64,000 nucleotides of DNA from JAQICJ01 sp041686345. GTDB taxonomy: Bacteria; Myxococcota_A; Polyangia; HGW-17. The notes under the pieces are model-generated. The model was not told where the DNA came from. It saw only the letters and a list, made by a program, of their open reading frames with translations, and searched no databases. This document shows positions 51,815 to 61,599 of the stretch, piece after piece (within the stretch, counting starts at the first letter, position 1; each line of letters opens with the position of its first letter). Position numbers and translations under genes: made by a program. The DNA lies in assembly GCA_041686345.1 (NCBI GenBank), contig JAWLEA010000004.1, positions 10,614 to 74,613 on the forward strand, in the 5' to 3' direction.

Positions 51815-53806
51815 TCAGGAGTTATACCAGAAGGAATCATCACTTTGGTTGTCATAATGCTTTTCTTCAAGATATTCACTCTTGACGGGCCAGGAACTTT
51901 TATTGTTTCTAAAATCCTGAAGCCAGTCAAAACTTTTTGCCATTTCATCCAACTGTTTTTTGACGGGCTCGGGAGCTTCTTGCCACAGTTGTTCAATTTT
52001 GGAATGATATTCTTCTTCGTCGCAGTAATTATTGAGCAAAATCAGCAATTCCGCCATTAATTCGGTATTTTGAACATTGATGCGAGAAAGTGATTTGGGG
52101 AGGTAATTGATCTGGATATTTTCAAATTTATGTTCAGGAAGAATATCGCGGATTTTGGTTCGATCAAGATAATGCCACCAGGTGTTTTCTTTTTCTTTGC
52201 GCAAATACCCCTGAGCGGTTGCATAATATTGAGTATTATAATTGTGTTTGTAATCGAGTATTTTGCCTTGGGGTGACATTTCCATGATTCGATGTGAAAA
52301 AACCAGAATAACATTGCCTTCGATGGTGCTTTGAATTTGTTTGGCTTTGAGGAGAAGGTAATAATCTTTTCTTTCTCCATTGCGGTAAATAAAAGAAATT
52401 TTGCGACCATTACCCCAGAGTATGACAATCAGATATTTGTTGAGAAAATGAAAAGTATTGATGTGATGAAGGGAATAGATTTCTTTGTTTCTCCCCATTT
52501 TTACAAAAAGCTGGTGTTTGTCGAGAACTGCAGCCAGAGAATTTTCTTCGATTTTGATTTGTGAAACCATGCCCTCGATTTCTACTTCAGTATCAACCAT
52601 CATGGATGGAGTGGTGCTGTCCCAAACAAATTGCCCGGTATATATTTTTTGTCCGTCAAAATCTTCTTCCAGAAAAGCAAAATTTTTCAACCTGGAATCG
52701 ATATTCCAGGGATGGGGAAAAGGACCAATTTTGAACAAATTTTCCTGTTTTTTGTTGATTACAATGAAAGTGAGAGCATCACGCAATTTAGTGGGAGGAA
52801 TAAGAACCAGGCGATCATCGGTTGTTTCTTTGATAGAAGAAATTTCCGGCCATTCGGCAATTTTTTGTTTTTCCGGCAGAATGTAGATGCGATCGTCAAT
52901 ATTGGCAAATTGAAGATCCTGACTGGCGGCACCCCATTTTGCTTCTGCAGGGATGTGATTGGTTTCAAAGAAATCGTATACAATATCTGGAGTGACTTCT
53001 TTCATGGGCAGATAATTACCATCTTTACCGATGATCAGAGTACCTGTTGCAAGTGCTTTTTCTACATCCTCAACCAGAAAGGGCCAATAATCTGCAAGCT
53101 TGGGAAGAGCATTCTGGGTGAGAACGGAAATCATGGTGCGAAAGAAAGGACAGGAAAAAAGTTCAGGTTGATTGAGAAGATCGGAAAGAAAAAGACGAAC
53201 CAGGGTTTTAATGGAAGCTTGTTTCTCTTCTTCCAACTTCATTTCTTCATCTTTATTAAGGGGAGCTTCGTGTTTATTTCCCGCTTTGTCTACATAGATG
53301 TTTTCACCATGAGTGCTGGTTTTTCTTGCCTGGAAGGTTTTCATGAAAATATAATCTTGCAGCAGTTCAGGATTTTCCACCAGTTTGAGCAGGGGAATAT
53401 TTGTATAGGGGCAGCGTTGTTCGTCTTTGCAGGGAGCAGTGCCTTCACGGATCATTTTGATGAAACAACTGACCACGGGATCTTCGGGATCAAGAACTAT
53501 GCCTTCCGGAGTTTGCAGAACAGTTTCTTTCCAGTTGAGGGCTTTTTCATATTTATCCAGGATTTTGCCTGATTCTTCCAAGTTGTGGATAGGGATAGCA
53601 TGGGAAACTTCTTCCCCTATTTCATAATATTTGTATCCTTCTTCTTTTTGCATCATTTCGAGAATTGTTTCAAAATCTCGAGAGCGAGACCAGCCAATTC
53701 TGAGGTAAAATAAGGGTTTCTTATTGGTGTTTTGAAGATCGTTTCCACATTTGGAACAAAGGTTGCCACCTTGAAGGGAAAGGCAGGAAGGGCAGATAGT
53801 CAGCAA
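51815..53806 (-). CDS. Large protein of unknown function with N-terminal zinc ribbon
   Basis: Protein of 663 aa. The TTG start is accepted because AGGAG lies 8 bases upstream and the zinc ribbon (CPSC at 5-8 and CSKC near 17-20) begins immediately. Three regions follow: a helical middle (to about 300) with LFLSDLLNQPELFSCPFFRTMI, and a C-terminal half of WD/propeller-like strands (IYILPEKQKIAEW, LVLIPPTKLRDA, LKLKAKQIQSTIEGNVILVFSHR). No family recognised. It is in the same direction as the cNMP-binding gene, 11 bp apart. Confidence 0.65.
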   Translation of the reverse strand: MLTICPSCLSLQGGNLCSKCGNDLQNTNKKPLFYLRIGWSRSRDFETILEMMQKEEGYKYYEIGEEVSHAIPIHNLEESGKILDKYEKALNWKETVLQTPEGIVLDPEDPVVSCFIKMIREGTAPCKDEQRCPYTNIPLLKLVENPELLQDYIFMKTFQARKTSTHGENIYVDKAGNKHEAPLNKDEEMKLEEEKQASIKTLVRLFLSDLLNQPELFSCPFFRTMISVLTQNALPKLADYWPFLVEDVEKALATGTLIIGKDGNYLPMKEVTPDIVYDFFETNHIPAEAKWGAASQDLQFANIDDRIYILPEKQKIAEWPEISSIKETTDDRLVLIPPTKLRDALTFIVINKKQENLFKIGPFPHPWNIDSRLKNFAFLEEDFDGQKIYTGQFVWDSTTPSMMVDTEVEIEGMVSQIKIEENSLAAVLDKHQLFVKMGRNKEIYSLHHINTFHFLNKYLIVILWGNGRKISFIYRNGERKDYYLLLKAKQIQSTIEGNVILVFSHRIMEMSPQGKILDYKHNYNTQYYATAQGYLRKEKENTWWHYLDRTKIRDILPEHKFENIQINYLPKSLSRINVQNTELMAELLILLNNYCDEEEYHSKIEQLWQEAPEPVKKQLDEMAKSFDWLQDFRNNKSSWPVKSEYLEEKHYDNQSDDSFWYNS

Positions 53807-53934
53807 TTTAATATCTCCTGTATAAAGATGAAGGAATTATTGGTAACAGCAAGACTAAACCTGAAGTTTCTGCTGCCAATAATAACGACTGAACAATATA
53901 ATAAAATTGATAAAATTTCAATGTATTTAGAACT

Positions 53935-53958
53935 AGTTCCCATTTATGGGGTTAATGG
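53935..53958 (+). repeat. Family A left-terminus remnant at the polA 3' end
   Basis: AGTTCCCATTTATGGGGTTAATGG resembles a deleted left end of family A. It spans the polA stop codon (53952-53954). Confidence 0.35.
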
Positions 53959-56588
53959 GCTTCGTTCCAAGTTTTTCCGAAATTGTAATTAACCTTCAGG
54001 GGAACTTTTAAATTTACTGCATTCTCCATGATTTTTTTTATCTTTTTACTGAATTTTTCGATTATATTTTCAGGTACTTCAAAAACAAGTTCATCATGGA
54101 TAGTAAGAACCATGCAGGTTTCAGGGTAGTATTCAACCATTTTCCCATAGGCTTCAACCATGGCTATTTTTATTATATCTGCAGCACTGCCTTGAATTGG
54201 GGTATTTTTAACCATTCTTTCCACTGCTCCGGAATTTTTTGTCGAGAAATTAAAATAGCGGCGGCGACCAAACATAGTGCTGATATAGCCATTTTCTCTG
54301 GTTTCTTTGATTATTCTGTCGAGATAATTTTTTACACCGGGGTATTTTTCAAAATATTTATTGATGTATTCTCTCGCTTCTTTTTGAGAAATACCAATGG
54401 ATTTTGACAGTCCATAACCTGTTTGACCGTAAAGAACCCCAAAATTTACTTCTTTGGCAACAGATCTTTGGGAGCGATTTACTTCGTCAAGTTCAACATT
54501 GAAAATTTCAGAAGCGGTGAGAGCATGAATGTCTTGGTCTTGTGCATAAGCTTCCATTAATTTTTTATCTTCACTGAGATGCGCTAAAACTCTGAGTTCA
54601 ATCTGACTGTAATCGAAACTGGCGAGCAAATATCCATCCCGAGCTTTAAATGCATTTCTTATTTTTCTTCCGATATCAGTTCTTATGGGTATTTGCTGCA
54701 GATTTGGTTCCGAAGAACTCAATCTGCCGGTGGCAGCCACAACCTGATTGAAGTTGGTATGGATGCGGTTGGTTTTTGCATTGATCAGTGCAGGCAGAGT
54801 ATCGAGATAACTGTTTTTCAATTTTGCCAAAATTCGATAGCGTTTGATTTTTTCAGCTATGGGATAATCCTGTGCCAATTGTTCCAAAACATAAGAATTG
54901 GTGGAATAGCCTGTTTTGGTTTTTTTAATCACCGGAAGTCCCATTTCTTCAAAAAGAAGTTTCTGTAATTGTTTGGTGGAGTTGATATTTACCGGCCAAC
55001 CGGCGAGTTCCTGAATATGTTCTTCTATTTTCATCATTTCCCCGCTGACCTCTTCATTGATTTGGTGCAGGATATTCTTGTCCAGATAGAAGCCGGCGAC
55101 TTCAACTTGAGCGAGCACATGGGTCAAGGGCAGTTCTGTTTCGAGATACATATTTTCCAGTTTCGGAAATTCTTTTAACTGCTGGCGGTAATAAATTGAT
55201 AACTCGGTTGTTCTGGCTGTTTCATGACAAATTTCAAAATTTTGTTCATCCGGAAGATTTGTATTTTTTATTTGAAAACCCTCTTCCTGACCTTCCTGTT
55301 CGTAAAGACCGGCCAAACTGTAAGCAGGTTCAGAAGGATGAAGTTGGTAGGCGGCCAGTCGTGGATCGTCGGATATTCCCGCCGGTTCTATTTTGTTGCG
55401 GATTAGATAGATCAGTATTTTTTTATGGTTGAATGCGATCTTTTTATGAAAAGGAGATGAAAAATATTCTTTTGTTTCTTCCAAAAATTCAGTTTCTTTA
55501 ATTCCCTTGTTCAACAAACCACTTTTAAAAAGGATGAGCCAAAGCTTTTCCTCATTATCAAAAATACAGACACTTTCCGGTTTGCACTCCATTTTGTCGG
55601 AGTTGTCAAACTTGAATCTCAAAGTGGTGATTTCGGGTAATTTTATTTTTTTGAGTTCAGTTCTGGTTTTAATAACTTCAACTTGTAATTGTTTAATTTT
55701 TTTATCTGCCAGGGAGATTTTCTGAAAATCAATTTGAAAAAGCTTGGTGATTTTGTTGCGAATTGAATTTAGTTGCAAGGAGTTGATCAATTCGTGCAAA
55801 TTTTCAGTTTGGGGAGGATTCAATTGGGAAAGGGGCTTTATATCTTCGTCAAATTCCAGATTTTCTTTAAGTGTTACCAATTGACGGGATATTTTTGCTG
55901 TCTGTACATTTTTGCTCAGGTTTTTTCCGGCTCTACCTCCGATATTGTCCAGATTTTCAAAAATATTATCCAAGTCTCCATATTTTTTCAGCAATTTGGC
56001 TGCTGTTTTTTTGCCAATTCCTTTTACTCCGGGAATATTGTCGGAACTGTCTCCCATCAAAGCCAGAAAATCTCCAATTTGAGCTGGTTCTACTCCATAT
56101 TTTTTCAAAACACCTTCCTGATCATATTTTCGATCACGCATGGCATCATAAAGCCAGGTGTTTTTATCCACAAGTTGCATCAAATCTTTGTCAGCACTGA
56201 GGATTACAGTTTTACAATTGTGTTTGCGACACTCGCGAGCCAGAGAAGCAATGGTGTCGTCGGCTTCGACATTTTCTTTGATTAGAACCGGGATTCCCAG
56301 ATATTTTGTAAAGTTTATGCACAAGGGAATTTGAATTTTCAGATCTTCCGGAGCTTCGGGTCTGTTTTCCTTGTATTGTTCGTAAAGTTCACTGCGAAAG
56401 GATTTACCTTTGGCATCGAAAACAGCTATTATATTGGTGGGTTGTTTTTCTTCAATAAAACTCAGCAGCATTTTGGCATAACCGAAAACTGCATTGGTGG
56501 GAACTCCTTTGCGGTTGGAGAGATAGCGAATGCCGTGATAAGCTCTGAAAATATAGGCAGTGGAATCAACAAGATAAATTTTTTCCAT
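53952..56588 (-). CDS. polA: DNA polymerase I
   Basis: Protein of 878 aa. An intact 5' nuclease domain (YLVDSTAYIFRAYHG, AVFDAKGKSFRSELY, GDSSDNIPGVKGIGKKTA) and an intact polymerase domain (ASFDYSQIELRVLAHLS, RSVAKEVNFGVLYGQTGYGLS, TIHDELVFEV). The middle 3'-5' exonuclease-like domain (about 310-500) lacks its metal-binding acids: the DxE motif reads FDNSD and the later Asp positions are changed, so proofreading is probably absent, as in Taq-type enzymes. It follows uvrC by 3 bp. Confidence 0.95.
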   Translation of the reverse strand: MEKIYLVDSTAYIFRAYHGIRYLSNRKGVPTNAVFGYAKMLLSFIEEKQPTNIIAVFDAKGKSFRSELYEQYKENRPEAPEDLKIQIPLCINFTKYLGIPVLIKENVEADDTIASLARECRKHNCKTVILSADKDLMQLVDKNTWLYDAMRDRKYDQEGVLKKYGVEPAQIGDFLALMGDSSDNIPGVKGIGKKTAAKLLKKYGDLDNIFENLDNIGGRAGKNLSKNVQTAKISRQLVTLKENLEFDEDIKPLSQLNPPQTENLHELINSLQLNSIRNKITKLFQIDFQKISLADKKIKQLQVEVIKTRTELKKIKLPEITTLRFKFDNSDKMECKPESVCIFDNEEKLWLILFKSGLLNKGIKETEFLEETKEYFSSPFHKKIAFNHKKILIYLIRNKIEPAGISDDPRLAAYQLHPSEPAYSLAGLYEQEGQEEGFQIKNTNLPDEQNFEICHETARTTELSIYYRQQLKEFPKLENMYLETELPLTHVLAQVEVAGFYLDKNILHQINEEVSGEMMKIEEHIQELAGWPVNINSTKQLQKLLFEEMGLPVIKKTKTGYSTNSYVLEQLAQDYPIAEKIKRYRILAKLKNSYLDTLPALINAKTNRIHTNFNQVVAATGRLSSSEPNLQQIPIRTDIGRKIRNAFKARDGYLLASFDYSQIELRVLAHLSEDKKLMEAYAQDQDIHALTASEIFNVELDEVNRSQRSVAKEVNFGVLYGQTGYGLSKSIGISQKEAREYINKYFEKYPGVKNYLDRIIKETRENGYISTMFGRRRYFNFSTKNSGAVERMVKNTPIQGSAADIIKIAMVEAYGKMVEYYPETCMVLTIHDELVFEVPENIIEKFSKKIKKIMENAVNLKVPLKVNYNFGKTWNEAH

Positions 56589-56591
56589 AAT

Positions 56592-58487
56592 TTATTGACC
56601 TTTATTTCCGGATTCATCCGGATGAAAATAGTTGTAAACAAGTTGGGCAGTTTTGGGACCAATACATTTAACCAAAGCAATTTCCTCAGTTGAAGCTTCT
56701 TTTATTCTTTTGACCGATCCAAAATGGACAATCAGTCGTTTTTGCAAAACTTCGCCAATTTCGGAAATTTTTCCCAATTCCGTTCTGATTTTCCGATTAA
56801 TTCTTTTTTTCCGATGTCCTTCAATGGCAAAACGGTGAGCTTCATCTCTGATCCGGGACAGAATATAGAGTTCTCTGCCACCACTTTTCAAAGAAACTGG
56901 ATTTTTAACTCCAGGCAGAAAAAAACGATCCGGGGGACCATCAGGTGCTCTTTCCTTGGCCAGGCTGATCAAGTGAAATCCTTTGCTGTTCATGGGGAAA
57001 AGATAGGGTTTTACTACTGAAAGCACCGAGTTCAATTGTCCTTTGCCTCCGTCAATTACCACCAGATCGGGAAGTTCCCATCCGGCTTCTTCTTGTTTGG
57101 CAGTTCTGCGGCTAAGCACTTCTTTGAGAGCTCCAAAATCATCTCCGGGTTTTGCGGTTTTAATATTGAAGCGACGATATTTTTTGGATTCCGGCTTGCC
57201 GTCAATAAATACAGCCATGGAACCAACAGACCATTTTCCCTGAAGATGGGAAATGTCATAACATTCAATATGTTTTGGAAACTTTTTCATTTTAAGGTGG
57301 ATTGCAAGTTTTTGCAATTGAGATTCCATGGTAAATTCACCGTCAAGTTTGAGATTACCCCGGGCAGTTGCTCCAGCCAGACTTGACAATCTTTTCAGGG
57401 AATCATTTTGAGGAATTGCCAGTTCAATATGTTTGGAAAATTTTTCGGCCAGCAGTTCTTCCAGAGCATTTCTGTACAGAAACTCAAACGGCAGAATTAT
57501 CCGGTCCGGCAAGTTCATATCTTTCTCCCGGTTGAGATAATGTTGAGTCAAAAAAGAAGAAATAATTTCCTGATCCGGGAAACTTTGCTCATTTAGGATT
57601 ATCTGGCGGTGTTTTTTTATTTCACCTCTGCGCATTTCGAGAATAATCAAGGCAACATTGGTGTTTTCCCTGGCATAGCCTACAATATCAAGATGGGTGA
57701 AATCACGATTAACAACATTTTGAGGTTGATCAATTTCTTCAAGGGCAAAAATTATATCCCGATAATAGGAAGCTTTCTCAAAATTTAATTTTCTGGCTGT
57801 TTTATTCATTCTTTGTTGAAGTTTCCGCAACAGTTTTTTTCTTTTTCCCTGAAGATACATTTGAGCCTGTTCTATCTGCTTATTATATTCTGCTTTGGAA
57901 ATTTTGTTCATGCAGGGAGCAAGACATCTTGACATGTGATAACGCAGACAGGGACGTTTCCTCGTTTTGAATTTATGTTCGCTGCAGGTTCTGAATTTGA
58001 AGTATTTAAGCAAAAAGGAAAGCACTGCTTTAATAGAGCGCGAGGAATGATAAGGTCCATAATAGGAAATATTGGGTTCATTTTTTTTGAGACCGCGGAT
58101 CAATTCCAGTTTGGGATAATCGAGAGAATGATCTATTTTGATGGAGTAATAAGACTTGTCATCTTTGAGAAAAACATTGTATTTTGGTTGAAACTCCTTG
58201 ATAAGACTGCTTTCTAGAAGTAAAGCCTCTCTCTCGTTGTTGACCAGTATAATTTCGATTATTACCAATTCTGCCGGCAGTTTTTCCACAAAAAAGCGAT
58301 CATCTCCGGAAGATGAAAAATATGATTTCAGGCGATTGTTGAGATCAATGGCTTTGCCTACATAAATAACCTTTTCATCTTTCCCTTTCATAATATAAAC
58401 ACCGGGCTGATGAGGAAGAGAAGTCAAAAATTCTTTTCTTTTGGCGGGTTCTCTCAGATCTTTGGATTTGGAGGAAATATCATTCAT
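56592..58487 (-). CDS. uvrC: Excinuclease ABC subunit C
   Basis: Protein of 631 aa. N-terminal GIY-YIG nuclease (PGVYIMKGKDEKVIYVGKAIDLNNRL), the Cys-rich region (PCLRYHMSRCLAPCM), UVR domain (LQQRMNKTARKLNFEKASYYRD), the RNase H-like endonuclease domain (ECYDISHLQGKWSVGSMAVF; DLVVIDGGKGQLN) and a C-terminal helix-hairpin-helix (LVKCIGPKTAQLVYNYF). All key parts of UvrC are present. Overlapping spacing with polA suggests a DNA-repair transcription unit. Confidence 0.95.
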   Translation of the reverse strand: MNDISSKSKDLREPAKRKEFLTSLPHQPGVYIMKGKDEKVIYVGKAIDLNNRLKSYFSSSGDDRFFVEKLPAELVIIEIILVNNEREALLLESSLIKEFQPKYNVFLKDDKSYYSIKIDHSLDYPKLELIRGLKKNEPNISYYGPYHSSRSIKAVLSFLLKYFKFRTCSEHKFKTRKRPCLRYHMSRCLAPCMNKISKAEYNKQIEQAQMYLQGKRKKLLRKLQQRMNKTARKLNFEKASYYRDIIFALEEIDQPQNVVNRDFTHLDIVGYARENTNVALIILEMRRGEIKKHRQIILNEQSFPDQEIISSFLTQHYLNREKDMNLPDRIILPFEFLYRNALEELLAEKFSKHIELAIPQNDSLKRLSSLAGATARGNLKLDGEFTMESQLQKLAIHLKMKKFPKHIECYDISHLQGKWSVGSMAVFIDGKPESKKYRRFNIKTAKPGDDFGALKEVLSRRTAKQEEAGWELPDLVVIDGGKGQLNSVLSVVKPYLFPMNSKGFHLISLAKERAPDGPPDRFFLPGVKNPVSLKSGGRELYILSRIRDEAHRFAIEGHRKKRINRKIRTELGKISEIGEVLQKRLIVHFGSVKRIKEASTEEIALVKCIGPKTAQLVYNYFHPDESGNKGQ

Positions 58488-58534
58488 GGAAATAAAACTT
58501 GGTGGTCGGATTTATGAAATGAGTCAAGTGCAGA

Positions 58535-59704
58535 TTAAACAGGGTTTTGATGGGGTTTGATAAATTGCTGGTGAAAAAGTTTTTCCAGATTTTTTCCTTT
58601 GGAGCCGGAAATATAATAAGTGAGATGGGAATGGGAAAACTCCATGGCATGCACTTTTAAATTATTTTTAATGATAATTTTTTCAGATTTCAGAATTATA
58701 TCTATGGACTCGGCTATCGAATTGCCAAGCAGGGAAATAGATTCAACTTCAAGGTTCTCAGAAAATATGGTTTTAATATTTGTCAGTTCTGGCAGGAATT
58801 GATAACTGATGAAAATCTTGAACATGTTTTCAGCAGATACCAGATATTTTATGGTGAGATCATTGTTTTGTACTTTTTCCATTAATTCCAGAAAAGTTTC
58901 GGCGGATTTGGCTGTTACCATTACCAAAGATGGATGCCGGGTAACCGCGTAGATGGCATTTTGATACTCCGGTTTGAATTTTCTGATGGTAGTGGAACCT
59001 TCTTTGAGGCTGGAACGGGCATAAATGGCGATTTTTTTGTCTTTGGCATAGGCAACTGCTCTGTGATTTAGTACCTTTGCTCCTCTGAAGGCCAGTTCCA
59101 ACATTTCATCATAGGAAAGGGTTGTCAGTTTAAAAGGGTCTACTTCTCGGGGATCCCCGGAATAGATACCGTCAACATCAGAAAATATTTCACAATATTC
59201 GGCATCAAGAGCCGCAGTTAAAGCAATTGCGGTCGTATCAGATCCTCCCCGTCCAAGGGTGGTGATTTCTCTTTTATAAGAGACCCCCTGGAAGCCGGCT
59301 ACTATGACTATTTTGTTGCGATTGAGTTCATCCTGGACTCGAAAGGGCCTGACATCGATGATTCTGGCGTTGGAATGTTCATCGGTGGTGATGATTCCAC
59401 ATTGGGAACCGGTGAAAGAAATGGATTCGAGTCCCAGATCGTTTATAGCCATTGCCAAAAGTGCCATGGAGACTCTTTCGCCAGCGGTGAGTACCATGTC
59501 CAATTCGCGTTTGTGGAGATTAGGGCTGATTTCCCGGGCTGATTTCATAAGATTGAGGGTGGTTTTCCCCTGGGCGCTTACAACTACAACTACTTTTTTT
59601 CCCTCTTCAAATCGTTTTGCCACCAGGGAGGCTATATTTTTTATCTTCCCTGGATCACTAAGGGAACTTCCTCCAAATTTCATGATTAGGATATTTTGCT
59701 TCAT
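58535..59704 (-). CDS. lysC: Aspartate kinase
   Basis: First step of the aspartate-family pathway. Motifs: MKFGGSSLSDPGKI at the N-terminus, SFTGSQCGIITT, TTLGRGGSDTTAIALTAALDAEYCEIFSDVDGIYSGDPREV, then ACT-type regulatory domains to about residue 389 (feedback inhibition is known for the family; not visible here). The ATG at 59704 overlaps the asd stop as TGATG, so the two are translationally coupled. Confidence 0.94.
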   Translation of the reverse strand: MKQNILIMKFGGSSLSDPGKIKNIASLVAKRFEEGKKVVVVVSAQGKTTLNLMKSAREISPNLHKRELDMVLTAGERVSMALLAMAINDLGLESISFTGSQCGIITTDEHSNARIIDVRPFRVQDELNRNKIVIVAGFQGVSYKREITTLGRGGSDTTAIALTAALDAEYCEIFSDVDGIYSGDPREVDPFKLTTLSYDEMLELAFRGAKVLNHRAVAYAKDKKIAIYARSSLKEGSTTIRKFKPEYQNAIYAVTRHPSLVMVTAKSAETFLELMEKVQNNDLTIKYLVSAENMFKIFISYQFLPELTNIKTIFSENLEVESISLLGNSIAESIDIILKSEKIIIKNNLKVHAMEFSHSHLTYYISGSKGKNLEKLFHQQFIKPHQNPV

Positions 59705-60729
59705 CAATGAATCAATCCCTTTTTGAAGGCATATTCAGCATTTTGGACAGAGCCTCCGGCAGCTCCTCTGATGACGTTGTTGACCAGAAGTTTGTAAGCT
59801 ACAGTATTGCCTTGAACTCGCAGGGAACCGATGGAGACCCCCATGCCTTCACCGTTGTGGGCATCAAGAACAGGCTGAGGACGGTTTGGATCATCAAAAA
59901 GATAAAAAGTTTTTTTCGGAGTTGAAGGCAAAGAAGCAATGGCTGTATCAACCTGAAAGTTGGTGAACAGATTTTTTATTTGTTTGAGCCTGGGTTTGTT
60001 TTCAAGTTGAACAAAAACTGTTTCCAAATGGCCGTTTTTAACTGCGACTCTTAGGGCTTGTGCCATTACTTCAAAAGGTGCCGGAATAATGGTTCCGGTT
60101 TTATATTCACCCAGAATCTTGAGGGTTTCTTCTCTGATTTTGTTTTCTTCTCCGGCTATATGAGGAATGACATTACCCAGAATATCCATAGAGGCTACTC
60201 CCGGATAACCGGCTCCGGAAAGTGCTTGATAGGTGGAAAGATATACCTGTTTAATTCCCAGTGGTTTGAGAGCTGACAAAGTAAGAGTCAGCCCTGAGGT
60301 TGTACAATTGGAATTGGTGATATGAGGGGTTGCACCCTTGGGAATCAGATTCAGGTGACTGCTGTTGATTTCGGGGATGAGAACAGGAATATTATTTTCC
60401 ATCCTGTAGGCTGAAGCATTAGAAAAAACTGCAATACCGGCCTCTATAAGCTCTTTTTCAAAATTGAGAGCAACTCCTGAAGGAAGGGCTGAAAATACGA
60501 TTTGAGCGCCTGATTTTTTGATGTTGGCGACAGTGGTTTTAACTATCGGCAAAGAATGCAGGTCAGAAGGTGGTTTAAGTGAAGCCCGCCAGTGCATCAT
60601 ATAATTTGATTCATAATCACGGGAAGCAGTCAGCAGGACAATTCTGAAATAGGGATGGTTGGCAAGAAGAGAAATGAAGTATTGACCGACAGAACCGGTT
60701 GCTCCACAGATGGCTACAGGTAGTTTCAT
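59704..60729 (-). CDS. asd: Aspartate-semialdehyde dehydrogenase
   Basis: Reduces aspartyl phosphate to the semialdehyde. NADP motif VAICGATGSVGQYF, catalytic Cys in ITNSNCTTSGL, and the substrate segment YQALSGAGYPGVASMDILGNVIPHIAGEENKI, the pattern of the archaeal/fungal type of Asd. At 341 aa it has the family's length. Coupled to lysC by a 1-bp stop/start overlap and preceded by a 1-bp gap from the zinc-ribbon gene. Confidence 0.94.
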   Translation of the reverse strand: MKLPVAICGATGSVGQYFISLLANHPYFRIVLLTASRDYESNYMMHWRASLKPPSDLHSLPIVKTTVANIKKSGAQIVFSALPSGVALNFEKELIEAGIAVFSNASAYRMENNIPVLIPEINSSHLNLIPKGATPHITNSNCTTSGLTLTLSALKPLGIKQVYLSTYQALSGAGYPGVASMDILGNVIPHIAGEENKIREETLKILGEYKTGTIIPAPFEVMAQALRVAVKNGHLETVFVQLENKPRLKQIKNLFTNFQVDTAIASLPSTPKKTFYLFDDPNRPQPVLDAHNGEGMGVSIGSLRVQGNTVAYKLLVNNVIRGAAGGSVQNAEYAFKKGLIH

Positions 60730-60730
60730 T

Positions 60731-61354
60731 TTATTTGATTATGGTTATGACTAAAAAGGTTAAAGAAAGGACAAAAAGAATTATTCCCACAATCAGGATA
60801 AGATCTTTGAGGATACTTTCTCCTGAAGTATTATTTTGTTGTGGAGGGGGTATAACCCTGACCTTCATGGTTTTTTCATTTTTTGCTCCCAAACCTGGAA
60901 TTCCATAACGTTTTGAAGCGGACCCCTTTAATTTATCGGAATCAGGTGGAGGCGGAAGAACCTCTCCCTTTTTTTTGTGGCCTGCCGGCATGGAAGATCG
61001 AGGTTGTTTTCCGGGGGGAGTTTGTGGAACCGGTGACTTATCAGGAATAATTACACCCGAATCATCATCATCAGTGGCGATACTTGGCTCACCGGACACA
61101 TAAACTTCTTTGTAGTTATCGTTGGTCAGGACTTCACCACTTTTGTATGTTTCGGCTTGGCTCATTGAATTTACTTTAAGGTTACCGAAAGAGTGTGGTC
61201 TTCTGCTTGGGGGCGGTAGTTTTGAAGGTCGCTTTTTATTTGCAACACCCTTTTTGCCGGTAGCTATCACCGGTAAAAAATAGCCACAGGATTTACATTT
61301 TTTGGTTCTGAGATCTCTGTGACTCAATTCATTGCCACAACTTGGACAGCGCAA
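60731..61354 (-). CDS. Zinc-ribbon membrane protein with Pro-rich linker
   Basis: Protein of 207 aa. A TTG start is chosen since GAGGT precedes it and the ribbon starts at once: Cys3-X2-Cys6 and Cys20-X2-Cys23. A long Pro/Ser/Lys-rich region follows (about 40-175), then one membrane helix (LIVGIILFVLSLTFLVITII) at the extreme C-terminus. Tail-anchored with the ribbon in the cytoplasm. Family unknown; similar proteins in myxobacteria are often regulatory substrates of kinases, which is speculation here. Confidence 0.6.
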   Translation of the reverse strand: MRCPSCGNELSHRDLRTKKCKSCGYFLPVIATGKKGVANKKRPSKLPPPSRRPHSFGNLKVNSMSQAETYKSGEVLTNDNYKEVYVSGEPSIATDDDDSGVIIPDKSPVPQTPPGKQPRSSMPAGHKKKGEVLPPPPDSDKLKGSASKRYGIPGLGAKNEKTMKVRVIPPPQQNNTSGESILKDLILIVGIILFVLSLTFLVITIIK

Positions 61355-61599
61355 ATTTTACCTCGCAGAAAAGAATAAACAGATTATATCACAGGTCGCT
61401 GGGCAGATGCTTATCATGAATTTAATGCCTGGGATAAACCAGGAAAAATATTTGAAGCAACCGCGAAATAATCTCAGATTAAAAAAAACTCTTTCAATAA
61501 ATGCAATTATAAAAACAAATTGAGAAAAAATTAACCCCCATTTTAAATTAACATAATAGGGAGGATTTGCTACAGAATCAATTGCAGCAGAATTGTGTT

